Below, piece by piece: positions 22,101-37,100 of a DNA stretch of 64,000 nt. The notes beneath the pieces are model-generated. The model did not search any database and was not told the DNA's origin. It saw only the letters and a program-made list of their open reading frames with translations. Each line of letters begins with the position of its first letter. The stretch's first letter is position 1. Both the position numbers and the translations under genes were made by a program. Source of the stretch: Rhynchonema sp. JSB1_4 (taxonomy: Eukaryota; Nematoda; Chromadorea; Monhysterida; Xyalidae); the NCBI GenBank assembly GCA_030248065.1, contig JASAMV010005504.1, positions 1-64,000 on the forward strand, read 5' to 3'.

Positions 22101-25100
22101 TAACGTTCACACAGACAATTGAAATGACACAGAGCAAGCACAATGAGCGTGGGCAAGCAAGCGTGAGCAAGTTCACTCAGCGGCGCTTCGCTAACATGTT
22201 CCGAAAGTTCAACATTTCAATCTAACGAAAGTTATGCTTCTCACGTTTCCCGTTTTTTTGTGGCTTGCGCATTGAATTACATCATAACCTATACCTGCAC
22301 ATTGTAACTGTACGTAATTGCATTGTCTCCGGTCTTCTTAGCTCACCAGACGTGTTTTAAAGTTTCTTGATTCGTGGCATTACTTAACTAATTTGAACAT
22401 TTCGGTCAACTTTTTAGGTATGTATTATACTTCCAGATTTTGTACGTAAACTTGATTATTCTGTTTTTAAATGTTGTTTTGCGCCGTAAATGCGTGTGCT
22501 TGTTAAAGAAACCTGCCAAAACGTATTTATGAGTCTGAGAATACATGGCTAATGGCTCTATGAGCTCTGTAACACTGAAATAAGGTCTACTGACTTCATT
22601 CATAAAAATTACCAGACCCCCCCTGATTTTGCTTCCGAGGTTACCAGACCCCCCAATTTTTCGATCTGAAGCCATGCCATTACCGGCCGAGGGTAAAAAA
22701 TTCCTCCCGTACAGGTCTGAGTGTCACCGAACATTTTTGACTGCGTGACCATCTGTTTAGCTGTTTGCGATCGAATTAACGGGCAACTGTCAAGCTTGAC
22801 GGCACCAGGTGGCTTGACCACACTTGCGCCACACTGGCTGACTCATACTCACTCGTAATTTGTGTTCATTTTCGCCGAAAACGCAATTGGCCAGAATAAA
22901 TCATCAGACAAAATTTACCTGGTCAGTTTTCACACGCAAAAAGACAGAAACAGTCATCAGAGCTGGCTGGCTGTGTTTTTGTCACACTCATTCATACACA
23001 CGGGCAATGTTTTGTAACTGTCAAATTGTCGCGTACCTTTTTGCGTGCGGAAAGTGACTCACACGTCCCATAGTTTAGGTGCAAGAATGGATTGCTCATT
23101 CTCTCACGACAGGGATGTGTTTGTGTGTTTATGTAACGTAACCGAACTTTTTGCACGACAACAAAATACCGCTGGCTCGGTTAACCATCTGCCACGTTCT
23201 GCTGTGTCAAATAGTTGACTGAATTGGTTGCAAGGGAAGGGACGTTGTGGTTGATCAACACTGTTGAAGTAACCGCTCGGGATAGAAAAACTTAAAAGTC
23301 ATTATGGGAGACTCTGGAGAGTGTAATAACGAGACACAAACTGGGCATGCAACGAGAAACACTTTGCATACTTTTATTTGAATTGATGAAGGTTTCAGGA
23401 AAAAAGGACTCGGCTTGTTAGCTTGGTTGCTGAGGGGTGCAGTTGATAATTTAGACTCTACAAATGATGCTTGCGGCACTGCTGGATGAAAATGTTTCGT
23501 GGTTCGCTTAAAAATGGGTGGGAGATTATATAAAACAATCGACGCTTGACAAAAATACCCTAAAAATCGCTCAAAGAGTAAAACATGCGTATACAAATAT
23601 AATATGAAGTGTTTGTAAAGTAATATTCCTTGCAGTAACATCTACGACGTGCACATCACGTGGAAGTTCAACGGCACGGTGGTCAGCCCGTCACGCCGGC
23701 ATCAGATCACGGATAGTGGACGGAGGCTGACGATCGTGCAACCGACGGGCACCGATGCCGGAATGTACACTTGTCTTGCATCAGTTGGCATTCGATCGGT
23801 GACCAGGGATGCTTGGCTCGCTGTTGTTGGTTGGTATATAGTACTTACGTACATACCTGCTTGTTTTTTTGAAAAAATAGACAAAAACTTGCACTTCGTT
23901 TTATCGCTAATATCGGTTCAGTTTGACTCCAACAAGGGGACAAAATAGGATGGACATGGACATGTACAAAAGCAACAGTCACCGTGGTTGATCGGGACTG
24001 CCTTTTTGGTCTGGTTTCTGACTAGGTCTTGTTCGTTTCCGAAAAGTGCTAATTACATTGCTGTTTCTCATACATCTCATTGCATTCGCCGCAGTGTGGT
24101 TTCTTTGGAGTAGCCCAAAAACATCTTGCCTTGCCTCTCTGAGTGACTTCACATGCGGCATGTGGTTCTCAACTATTTGCAACATAACATTGACATTGAA
24201 TGAAGAAACCTTTTTGGGTTATAACTTTTCGTTTGTGGCGGAGAGATGTACTTAGATGGGTTTCGCTTTAATCCACCACTGCGTGCGAGTGTGTTTATTC
24301 CTTTCTGTATGTTTTCGTGTGTGATGCCTTTTTGTGGACAGAACGCAGCGCTCCCGCGGTTTGGTGTTGTTTTTCTTAAGGATTACATATGTATGTGTAT
24401 CTGCCAAACCGCAGACGACATGCGACTAAATAAACTTTGATGCAGTGTTGAACAAAAGTGAATTACTTTTGCAAACGTAAGGATGTTGTATTAAGGGTAA
24501 AAAGGGGCGCTATAGTTAGCGAGTGTAATGGGTTCGTCTAACGAAAACATTGAAAAAATTGAAGCAGAAAAACGAGCCAATGAAGCAAAAATCTCCAGAT
24601 AATTTCTAATTTCACAGAACGACCGCGCGCCGCCCGCAGTCTGCAAGCACAAACTGAAACATCACCAGGCGTGCACATTGAGTTTGAGTGTCCGATCGTG
24701 ACCGATGCACCGAAACAATGGCTGCACAACGGGCGACCAGTGGATTCGCGATATGATGTTTCACCGAGCAATGCGTTGTTGCGCATAGCTGCTGTGCGAC
24801 ACGATCATGCGGGCATGTACCAGTGCACGGCGATCAATGATGCCGGTGCTGCCAGTGTGCACACAGAATTGGTGGTGGATAACACAAATGCGGCTGGTTA
24901 GAGACTGATTTTTACCGATGCTGGAAGATTGTGTGGTAAATTTAGAAGCAAGCTTTCTTGAATACACACGGATGGCCTGGTCACCCGGCAGTGTTGTTCG
25001 CAACTCTGATTTTGAAAAAGGCTCTCTGTAGTGGAGGTGATTTCATATTCTGTTCCGGATAGGTGCTGCGAAATCAGATCGTAAACGTAAAAAATGAAAA

Positions 25101-28100
25101 TAACCAATTTAATCAATTCGACAGGCGTCATCAACCGTGACAGTATCGGCCGAGGCATTGGTGGTGGTGTTAGTGGCAGCGGTCCCCGTCTGTTGAACAG
25201 TCCACAGAATGTGACCGTGCAAGTGGGCAGACAAGTGCAGTTGGAATGCGACGCTGATGGATCACCACAACCGGTGGTCAATTGGAAATTGAATGGTTGG
25301 TTGTATTGACTGGATTGGAGAAATTTTGGGTGTTAGTTTGCTGATTGGCACGTGCACTATACCTTCTTTTTGGCGATCTTCCAACGATGAAACTACTGTT
25401 ATAACGGTAGTTTGATTTCCGATCTACAGTTTATTTACCAAATTAGCAATCAGTCGCAGGGCATGTTCTTCATAACTGTCATTAAACATTCGCAGGCCAA
25501 CGAATCCTAATGAACGGTCTCACCTACCGGATCACGCCAAGTGGTGCCCTGGTGATTCCGTCAGTGCAACCTGAAAACACTGGCTGGTACACTTGTGAAG
25601 CGACCAATTCACAGGGCACAACCACGGCCACTGCGCACGTCAATGTTGTCGGTAAGAAACACAGGATTTATTCAACCTTCGTCAGGTTCAATTTGCGCTC
25701 AAGTGCCTTAGGGCCGTATCAGCTTTGCCGGCAAGCGATATGGCAACGATTAGGCATGGGTTTGCCTTAGGCAAGCCGCGGGGTTGCATTGGCATTGTAC
25801 ATACACGGTCATACTCACAAACTAAACTGCGTCTGAGACCAGTACCGATTTTCTGTTCTTTGTTTTTATATAGTAGATGCATGCGTGCAACATCAGTCAG
25901 CTGGCCAAGCCGTGGCCGAATTGTTGCGAAGTCGTTGCCATAGCGCTTGCTCGCAAACGCAAAGATGGTAAGGCCCTTATGTTTAGGGGCATCGAATTGG
26001 ACATTAAACAAAGAAATTACCAATGACGAAACCAATGTGCCCGGTGTCATACTTGTGATCGGTTTTGGTGTGTCGCCGTCGTAGTCATGTGACTATGACC
26101 TTTTTCTCGAACTAACAACACTTTTAGATTTTACTGATAACACTAATTTTGACCAGCCTGTATCCTCTTCACCAGCATGTCTGGGATTTTTACGCTGGTC
26201 GAGGATGGTCAGTGAGTCAGCGAATTTCAACTTCTTTTATTTAGAACAGTCCTGTGACGGAGGCAGGTCTCATCAAATCCGATCGCCATGTTGATGCTGG
26301 ACAATAAGTTTTTCTGTGTCTTTATGGCAAATCAAACCATCTTGCAGGTCGCACCCTGATCCAAGACGCACCGCAGGACCAGGAGGTGGTGATCGGCTCG
26401 AATGTGCAGTTCCATTGCCGTGTCGTACCGGAGGCTGCTGGCAGCACGATCAATTGGTATTTCAATGTGGGTTAAATAACATTTTTTTTCATTTAATGCG
26501 CGTCATGGTCCACGACAATTTGTATTTGAAAATATCATGCTTTCAAAACATTCTTGCTGGTGATCGACATGCGCCGTCCGGCTTGGGCTTGGTCACGTGC
26601 CTGTTTTCGAATCGAGGATTTTTTCCAGATTGACTGATGTAACCAATTTAGATCGTGGTATCTGGGCAACAAGCACTTTTATGCTGGTTGGTCAATTCAA
26701 TGACATCGGTAACGTTTTACGCAAGAAAGTCACGTGCGTGATCAAGGCAGAACCTGTGTTTTTGACAGCACTGGTGATGAAAATTTACAGAATCAACTGC
26801 TAACACCGGGCGCGGTGAACAACATCGAACTGCGACGTGACGGTTCGTTGCACATTTGGCAAGTCGGCCCGTCGCGGATTGGCACGTACACGTGCGCTGT
26901 TAGTGGACCAACGGGCACGGAACGAAGGGACGCAACGTTGAGCATTATTGGTGCGTTTGGCGAAGGGTGTGGACGGATCAGGAAGCAATTGTTGTTGTTG
27001 TAGAATTTGGTCATCGGAAGGAACGGGAGTGCATGTGTCTTCATGACTGATTTAGAATTTCTGGATTTACTAATTTAGTAGGTCTTGTTTCGACCGGCGC
27101 AAATACACATAATGAACAACTACGCCGGTCGAAATCAAGCTCTTTAAATCTCCAAATCACAACGTATCGATAACGAATTAAAAAAATACCAATCCAATTG
27201 TTCGCTTTTGTCCGATTCTATACAATTGTCACATTTGTAGCGCGTAACTTGCCGTCAGACACAAGTGAACGATTAACCAAATCCATTTCACTAAGTTTCC
27301 GTGTCAGAGAAGCCCGGCATGCCCCTGGATGTGACTGCGACGATGTTGAACGACACAATCCCACCGCGAGTGCAGGTTGACTGGAAACCGGGATTCGATG
27401 GCAACTCGCCCATAATCAAGTACACGGTGCAGTTGAGAATGTTGGCTGATGGAAGTGAGTTGTTTGTTGGCATTTGTTGGCTGGTTTTGCGTAAGAAGTC
27501 TGGGACATGTGATTGAACCTAGGATGTATTAAGAAACAATATTACCTAACTTTTAAAACATTTTCGGGCATTCGTGTATCATCTTTTATTTAGAACATTG
27601 CTTTGAACGCCCGTATGTGTTGTGCACCGTATGTTTCTGCTTGCCTGTTTTGCCGTGTGCGCACAAAAAAGGGCAGTGCAGCAGGTCTTCGTCATGGCGA
27701 ATGCACCATATGGTCACGTGAACCCAAAAGACGAATCTATGTATATTGAATGTCTGACTGTGTATCAGGTCTAGGTGAAGTGACATTCTTGCTTCAAAAT
27801 AACTCGAGCATTACCGATGTCTCTCATCTTGATCAGCGTAAAAGTTGTTCCCATGCCCGAAACAAACAACTTTTTACGATGATCTAAATTAGTGTCATCG
27901 GTATCACCAACTCTCTGAATATCATATCCAAAAGATGTCACGTGGATCAATGCGGAGCCAATTCGATCACCCAAGTTTGTGGTGTGTGCCCAGATCTTTG
28001 CCCAATCCGCGCACCATTGTTTGCAGACGAATGGTCGACATGGGAGTCGGCAGTGAGCAACATCGACGCGCGCGATCGTCACGTGATCGTGGACAATCTG

Positions 28101-31100
28101 CGACCATCGGCCACCTTGGAATTCAGGGTAATTGCCAGCAATCGATTCGGATCCGGCAGACCCAGCCAGCCCAGCAATCAGATTGTCATGCCGCAGCAAG
28201 GTTGGTTCGGCACTTTTTTCAGCGTATACATACAATAGCTATTCATGCGCGTATTTTTTCACAATGGTGTCGGGGGCTTGAACGACAGCGTAGCTTGATC
28301 ATCTCAGAGCAATTTTGTCGAGTTTCAAAATATTTTCAAGCGCAAAAATTCAGACACATAACATTCGTCCCAAAACACAATCATGGACCAAGATAGCCAG
28401 CTGGTTGATGTAACAGCCGGCAATGACAAGTAAAAATTTAGAAACTGTCGTTGGATTTTTCCCATAAATATACAAGGTATAATACATATGTAGTTGCCCT
28501 TGAGCTATGCTTTTGTGGCAAATATAAAATTTTGGGTAACGGCCGTTGGATAACCAGTGGCGAAATGGAAAAATTGATACTGCACAATTTTTTGAAAGCA
28601 GTAGCGGATTGTTTGTGTAGCTCTCGTTACAAATCTTTGGCCATATCTTTCTTGGCCACGTGCATGCATTCACCTCTCTATTACCAACCCCTCCCTCAGT
28701 CGGGCACTGTTTCTGTCCCGGTCATATCATCGAATTTGAGCACGGTTTTTCAGGATGTGAGTTTACGCGTTGTGTCGTCATGATATCGCACCCTATCTGA
28801 GGGCATTTGGAGCTGACTTTCTCGAATTTTCGTGGATGTTTCATGCAGATAAATAATATTACGCTCACGCAGCCCTAAATGCCTTCACTTAGCTGTCGTG
28901 CGTTATTACCCTCACTTGTGTGGTTGGTATGTCGTAAGTTTTCAGATTTCGACACATTTGCTATCAACTGACTGCTTTACGCCTGACGCTGGCTCTCCGT
29001 GCTTGCGTTTGCGGTGGTCTGGATCCAAAAATACACAACTTACCCTATCTTGTCCTCGTGTCCAATAATTTCTTTCAAATTTCCCTCTTTTTGTCGAACA
29101 TCTGGCACCCCAGCGTTGCATTATGGCGCCCCAGAATTCCGCCGGTGGCGCGCTTCTGATATTATCGGCTTGCGGGCGCATTACATAAACGGGCGCGGTT
29201 GCTATCCAGCTAGCTTTGCAAATGATAATCAAATAATAACTATTGATCTCCACAAATCAATCAGTCAACACCATTACAGCGCCGGCGGCCGCCCCCCGCA
29301 ACGTGGCGGCATCAGCCCGCAGCAGCAGCAGCATAATGGTGCAATGGGACACGCCGCCGCTGGATCAGTGGAACGGGGATATACAGGGATTCATTGTGCG
29401 ATATCGGTGCGTTACATTGCGTGGAGGAGAGGGATTGCGCATTTAGTGGTAGATGGGGTGAGGATATCGCCTCGGTGACGAATGTACTGATTAACTTTAA
29501 CTTGAGCGCTTTATTTTTCCGGCGGGCATGAAAACGGGCATAGCTGTGCCATTCACATTTCCAACTTTTGATACAGTGATCGAAACAGTTTATCACCAAC
29601 TTGGCAGACAACATTCCGTTCAAATTCAAATGGCGCGTAACCAGAAATGACAGTGTTGATTGCATCCACGCCGCAGCTACTCCACCAATCTCTACAGAAA
29701 GAGAGCTGACCAGACGGAACATTGTTGGAAAAATGCTAATCCAAATGCCAGACTCGCCAACTACCAACTGCCGTGGATCAGCAAGAACGTATCGGACCCG
29801 CGCGCACGCAACACGTTGTTGTCCGATCTGATCACTTGGCGCGAATACGACATTCAAGTGTGCGCATACAACGAACGGGGACTGGGCGTGTACAGTCGGT
29901 CCAAGCTGGTCACCACCAAGGAAGGAGGTAGGATAGTAATTGATGGATGGCGGGGGGACGTTTGTGTGATTTATTTTAATACCGATCGTTTCGGTGTCCA
30001 GTTAGCCGACCACCGCGTGTTCTGTTCAGTACGTTGTGCGTGCACTATGCAGTTAATATTACCGAAAACGCGGTTTCTAAATCATGTCACCAGAAAAAGG
30101 TGCACAGATTTTTTATTAGTTTACCTTCGTCGATCTGACCGTCGCGCTGACGATGTTCTAATTCACCTTCGGCGAAAACAGATGGCAACTGTTAGAAATT
30201 CGAACTCACTCACAGCTGTTACATCATGGGGTACCCACAACCACACCCCTGTTTTGCAGTGCCCACGTCAGCCCCGACCGAGCTGTCTGCCCAAGTGCTC
30301 AATTCAACAGCCATACGTGTTCGATTCATGCAACCGGCGCAACAGCTGATTCCCGGTGTGAATCTGGGATACAAGGTGAATTTTGGTGGGGTTGTTTGAA
30401 TATTCGTCTTCCGTGTCAGCGGTATTTTTGAGAAAACAGTAACTGGTGCACCATTGGGCGTGGGCAAGGAATGCACACGAAACTCATAGAACCAAACCTG
30501 ACGTGCTCGATTTATGACTGTAGCCCACCTTTGCGAGCTTAAATGTTGGCATTTTGATGTTTCCTTCGCTATTGACTTGTATATCTTGCTAACATTGTTG
30601 TTATCCACTCTTTCAATAATTACCATTCAATCGAAACATTTGTGGTGTTGGCTTTTCATGCAGCTCAATTTCTTTCCGTATGGTGACCTAAAATGGCCAT
30701 AATGTCAGTCACTATAAAGAGTGGAGAGCGCAACTCACGTTTGATATCTCAGTCAAATGTGCTACTTATGTCGCAGATCGAGGCGTGGCGTGGTGTGCCT
30801 GGCGACAGCAGCTCATCCGTGGACCGTTACCTAATCGACCCGTCCTCCGCGCCCGACATAGTCTACACGATAACGAACCTGGGCAAATACACCGCCTATA
30901 ACATTACGGTGCTGTGTTTCACTGCTGCCGGGGACGGGCCACGAAGTGATGCAGTGCCCGCGCGCACGCATGAAGACGGTGAGTCTGATGTTCGAAAACT
31001 GCAAACTGTATTAATTGACCAATTATTGATGCGATAACAAGTTCATGGCCATGTCATGCATTCGCACTGTCGATGAGCGGCATAGTTTACGATATTCAGT

Positions 31101-34100
31101 GCCCGGTCCGGTTGTCCGAATGCATTTCGAACGCGTTGTGCACGATTCTGTGGAGGTCGTATGGGAACCACCTGCTGAACCGAACGGACAGATATTAAGT
31201 GAGTTGGGGAAATGTTTCGATGTTTGCACTTGTGTATCTCGGTGCTGTGATCAGGTAATGCAAATTGCTTTTAATAACGAAACTAAGAAGAACTGAACAA
31301 AAAAGAACAAAACCTTCAGAAAAAGTAGGACAAAACATTCAGATTACACGCTGAGCTACTGGGAGACACACAATCAAGCAGCGACCACGCAGCGACGGGT
31401 GCTGCAGCCGGACAGCACCAGATACAGAGTCACCGGGCTGATATCGAAGACGCATTATTCGTTCGAATTGTTTGCCAGCACCAGCGTCGGACCGGGACCC
31501 GCCGAAGTGGCCCGGATGGAGAGCGGAGTGCCACCAGGTGTGTTGCCTTAGATTCACGATTCATGTGCAGCGTGTGCATCACACTTACGATTCATTCCGA
31601 TTCCTGTTTATTGAATCTGTGTAGGTAGAGCTAATCATTTTTTGCAAAAGTCTTTTTTGTGACTGCAGCATGCAGCAGCTAACTCGTAAATAAGTGTGCC
31701 CTCTAGCGAGAGCGCTTTATGAAGGACAGTTTCGTAGTTTGGTTTGTGCGACCATCTGACCCCAACACCCTGTCTGCTACACATGTAATACGATGTAACA
31801 CTTGATGTTACTGTAATGGCAGTAATTGTCCAACCACAGAATTGCCGGGCGCGCCAACGAACGTCAAATGTCACAGCAACATCGGTGCTCGATCGGTGTT
31901 GTTGGAGTTCACACCTGGGTTTGACGGACACACGATCATCACGGAGTGGATTGTCGAGGGCCAAGTCGGCCAAAGCACTGATTGGGTGCAGGTGTATAAT
32001 GTCAGGTAAGGAGGGTGGGTGCACTTTTTGGGCTCTTGTTGTGAAGGAACGTTCTTTTATTTCAAACCTTGTAGCGATAAACCTTGAAGCATGAACTGTG
32101 GTTTTGTGCAAGCAAGCAACCGTGCTAACTTGTGCTTTGGACTCATCTCTTGGCCATCATCTGTGCTTGCAGTCTGCCACGTGCGAACACATTCACGGTG
32201 CATGACCTTCGACCGTTCACTCAATACACACTGCGTCTGGTGGCCGAGAATATTGTGGGTGCGTCACTGCCCAGTCAGCCGTGCAGCACGTTCACAACGC
32301 ATGAAACATTACCCGAACAAGCGCCTGGTGATTTCGATGCTGAACCGGACGGGCCGCGATCTGCTATGCTCTCCTGGACGGTTGGGCGATGGTTTTATAC
32401 AATGCGTGAAGCAACATCACACATAGATCTTGCAGTTCAGATGGATCAGTGTCGGTGTTGATAATACTAATGTTGAGCTTTCGAGTCGGGCATGATATTG
32501 TTGAGAAAATGACATTCTGCAACACAACCAATTCGGTAACCAGCCAGCTTGCCGTAGTGACGTGCTCGATTCACACATTTGTAATGTTAGCTTGTTGTGA
32601 ACCGACTGATTTCACACACAAATGAGAGATTTTGACATAAAAACATCAGGCTCACAAACACTTCAGAACCCCAACCCCAAACCACTATTCATCACCCAAA
32701 TGTTTCAGCCCCTTCGGAAATTGATGTGGAACTCCGAGCCCGAGGGCTATGTGATCGCTTACCGTCGTGTGCAGAACAACCAGCCAACAGATGACCTGCA
32801 TTTCCATTCTGGTTTCAATCAACAACCATTCCCCTTGTTGCCTCAGGAATTTGTGAGTTCTTTTTTGCATTTTTATGAATGATATTAAATAATAATTTGG
32901 CATTATTTCTTGTATCAGATGGAAGTGCGCGTCCCGTCGGCGCAAGAGAGTCAATATCAAGTGGACGAGCTGCAGCCAAACAGTGAGTACGAATTCAAAA
33001 TGGTGGCCGTCAACAAAATCGGCAAGGGCAATGAGACACATGTGGAGGCGATACGCACCTATGAGGATGGTGGGTTGACGGCTGACTTGATTTGGGTCAC
33101 ATGTTTTTTGATTACTGGTGTCAATGATTTCGACCAGCGTAGAGGTTGTTTCCAGATCGTTTGGTAGCAACTGCTGTTGGGCTGAATTAATCATGTTTGA
33201 ATATCTGGAGGACATACATACAGTACCATAGCTACTAAGCGATGTTACTTTTGAGTTTGTTTTTCGCTTGACAGACTCAAGTCAGTGTGTTTACGCACAT
33301 GCAGTTCCATCACGCGCACCACGCAACACGCACGCTGTGGCCGAGCAATCGACCGTGCTGCGTGTCAACTGGGAACCGGTGGAGGACGGGCACACGAATG
33401 GCGACGTCGTTGGGTATACGGTACATTACGAACCGAGTCCGTTGGTGCACACCAGTGACAGACGCACTCTCAAGGTACGGGTGGGGATGATCGCATGGAT
33501 GGTGACATTAGCTACATATTCTTGGGCTAAAAAATTATTGCACCGTCGACTCTCTCTATAGTTGACCAATGTGTGATTGACTGTTCCATGTGGTGCCAGA
33601 CAGTTTTGGTTCTCAATGGCTAATCAACTGTCTTGTACCCTATATCGTGAAATCTTGACAGCAAAAGCAACCGAAAAGTCCTGCACCGATTAATTCGCCA
33701 CATTATTCGGCAAGGTCTGTTAACGTAGTCAGAATGTTTGAAGTTCAGAGCACATCCGTTATATCTGACGGACTCGCATGTTCAATGGAACTGGCATTAA
33801 TGGTCTACTTTTAATACCAGGTCGACCAACCGTCTCAAACATCGATTATGCTGATCGACCTCCAACCCCACACGCTGTACATCATACGCGTGTCCGCACG
33901 TACGATAGTCGGCGCCGGACCGGACAGTCTCCCCATTGAGGTTCGAACCCTCGAGTCTCCGCCCGGCCCACCATCAGCAGTTCGATTCGGTCTGGTGTCG
34001 GACAGTCAAGTGCGTGTCACCTGGCGACAACCGTACGACACCAATGGCGTCATACGACAGTACAAAGTGTCGTATTGGCTCAATTCGTCGCATCCGGCCA

Positions 34101-37100
34101 CCGGCATTAGCGACGTTCGACCCAACGACCTTTATGTCTATGTCGCTGCGGGGCTGCAACCGCAACGTTGGTACGCCTTCAATATCACCGCCGAAACATC
34201 AGCCGGCTGGGGTGCGGGTGCGCTGGTGCATGTGTTCACGAGCAACGCAAAAGTGTCGCCGTCCGTGCCCGACATGCCGACACAATCGCACGACACTGCT
34301 GCGACGACACACGACACGATTGGCATTGAATGGCGCGACACTCGACAACCACAAAGCACGTCGCCCGTCAGACAATACGAAGTGCAGTACGAACAAGCCA
34401 ATCAGGGGCAGTGGACTAAATGGCCCTACTTGGTGGCGGGCCCCAACACCATGACCACTGTGTTTGAGTGAGTTGTTGGTTGTGTTTTGTGATGTTTGTT
34501 GGGTGTTGGACTGGCACATATGTCGGAATCAGTTGCGTGCGGCGATTATTGCTCTTCAAGAAATAACGAAACATTTGTACCCACATAACCGATGCAATGC
34601 TACGACGCAGCCGTTGTGTACACGGGGCTCCGCCTTACTCTGACTTTATCGTGTGAAATGTGAACGAAAAGTTTCAACCGACGATCTTTTTATTATGTCA
34701 AACTTGCCGGTTGGGTCGGGTTCGGTTCTGCTTTGGTCACATGACTTTTTTATCAAGTAGGTGGTTACAGTATTGTCGATCAGTCGAAATAAGTGGTGCC
34801 AATAATACAAAAAGTCACGTGGCCAAGGTCTGACCGATCACCAAATTTAACGGCAGTCTCTCAATCTTGTATCCCCGTCATTACAGTCTATCCCCGAATA
34901 CGGCCTACCGCTTCCGCGTGCGCGCGATCAACGACGTCGCCGAATCGCAATGGTCGGACAATTCGGCGTGGATTCGCACACTGGAGTCCGAACCGAGTCT
35001 TGCCCCCGACGACGTCCAAGCGTCACCATTCGATTCCTCGTCCGTGCGTGTCACGTGGCGCACCCCGCCCACCGATACGTGGATGTCGGACCATATTGGA
35101 TTCAGGATCATGTACCGGGTGTACCAGGCTGCCAATGCCAACAACGACAGCGCACAACTGCACACACCGCATCAATGGATGTCGGAAGAGATACAGCAGC
35201 GTGCCGACTCGGGCATCAAGGAAAAGGTGATTGATTGTTGAGGGTTTGTGTCTGCTCGTTGAGGGGCCGTTGTGAGATGAATTTATTGACCAAGTTTCAT
35301 GTACGACCTCTACTACGTAGTGAGCTGAGCTGCATTCACCGAAGATTAGTGATTGTTCATACACGGTATAATTTCTCAGTTTACGCACCCGGGTACGGAG
35401 CGTAATGTTGACCCTGGAACACGCATGCTTCGTGTCAGTGGCCCATGTGTTTGTCGTCGCTCTGTGAATGCGGCTCATGCGTGTGGCTTATAGTACTGTG
35501 GTCAAATCTGATCGTCAAATCTTGTCAACTCAGTGTGTTATTTCTCGCGCTGATTTTGGGCTGCTTGAATTGACGAAGTGATTTGACGATGACGACTGTG
35601 CGATTGGCCATGCGTGCGCTCAGTATACACTCCCAGTCCCAACTTAATCAATTGCAGATCATCACCAATCTGCAACGTTTCACGCATTACCTGCTGCAAG
35701 TGCAAGCATTCAATCGCAAAGGCAATGGACCGTTAAGTCGCCCGCTGTTCGTCTACGTTGGATATTCGATACCGAAATCGTCGGTGAATGACCTGAGAGT
35801 GAATCGTTCGCTCAGCAGTTCGGTGTTGCAATTGGCCTGGGATCCATGGAATTACCAAGCCGAACCGATTGCTGGATTCTGTATTCGGTTGGTATTATTT
35901 TGGAGGGGTTATTTTTTTTACTCATGCAGCCATACTAATGCATTCGCACTGATGATGTTCTGTCAAACCGTCCGGCTGCGACTGTGACAGCGGGACGAAA
36001 TGGGCAAAGCGCAGTGCTTTTAGTATCACATAATTCGTACACATGGAGCACTTCTTTTTAAATCAGATTCTGAGTGATTTCAGATCGGTCAGTGTCAGAG
36101 ACACTTAATCCGACACACATTGTTTTCCATACGAGTTTTCAACCAACATTGTTAACATCCATGTACCTATCCAGCTATCGGCCATCGAACGAGCGCGAGT
36201 GGTCTGAAGAATTGTGGAAGCAAAAACAGTCGGTGTACACGTTACGTGATCTACGTGCGCACACCGAGTACGTGATTGAGGTGTTGGCATTCAACAGGGC
36301 TGGAAAGGGACCGGCCGCTGTCATCAAGGCAACGACTATGGAGGATGGTTGGTGCTGGTGATGTTTCACTCGTTGTTGGTCTCTTGGTAGCTTTGTATTT
36401 TTCAGGAAGGACACTTTGGGACGGCATGGTGGGTTTTTGAGGGGCGCTATAGCTCTGCAACAGAGTGCTGGTGGAATTGGAAAAAATTTTGCATGGTGAA
36501 TTCCTGTGCAAAAGATCGTCTAGCTAAGTTGACATCTGTAAATGTTTCACGACTCGCATGAAACCAGGCGGGAACGGCGGTGACATCAGCGGCTGGATTG
36601 CCTTTAGCTGAGTTGACATCTGTAAACGTTTCACGGCTCGCATGAAACCAGGCGGGAGATATGACAAAAACCATTCAGTCCTGGTGTTCCTGACTCTTAA
36701 TTCTAGTCGAAAATGGCGAAAAATATATGATGCCGGAACTGAATAACTGAATAGGGAAGCTTGGTATTTTGCACCACCCCGTACCAAAAGCACTTATTTC
36801 TTATGCCTGCTGCACCGAAGTCCACGTCGCCGGAAAATACCAGCCAACAATGGGCAGCACTCAACTAACAAATGGGAACCGTCTTTTGACGATTTACCAA
36901 CTCCCACTGCAAACTGTACTACCGTTTCAGTTCCGGGACCCGTTGGTGACCTTCAATTCAACGACATTCTACTTGACTCGGTCAACATCAGTTGGTCAGC
37001 ACCCACAGAACCGAACGGTCAAATACGAATGTATCGTGTGAAATACAAGACATTCACCACCGGATTCAATGCGCGCAGAGTCGATGTGGTCGAGTATGTG

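Larger units (their letters stand above)
16131..26950 (+). other. sdk: sdk exons 1-12: signal peptide and six Ig domains
   Basis: Exons: 16131-16314, 16386-16505, 16593-16688, 16918-17057, 17364-17523, 21431-21569, 23636-23829, 24618-24896, 25125-25295, 25496-25651, 26348-26466, 26791-26950. Ig1 has Cys pairs in VLLDCRA and YYQCMA. Ig2 (exons 4-5, residues about 134-233) has no Cys at the usual sites (GGYFVLKPP ... GVYRVQA), a property also known for Sidekick Ig2. Ig3 has FECVV and MYTCLA, Ig4 FECPIV and MYQCTA, Ig5 LECDA and WYTCEA, Ig6 FHCRV and TYTCAV, the standard disulphide pattern with the Y-x-C motif. Confidence 0.9.
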
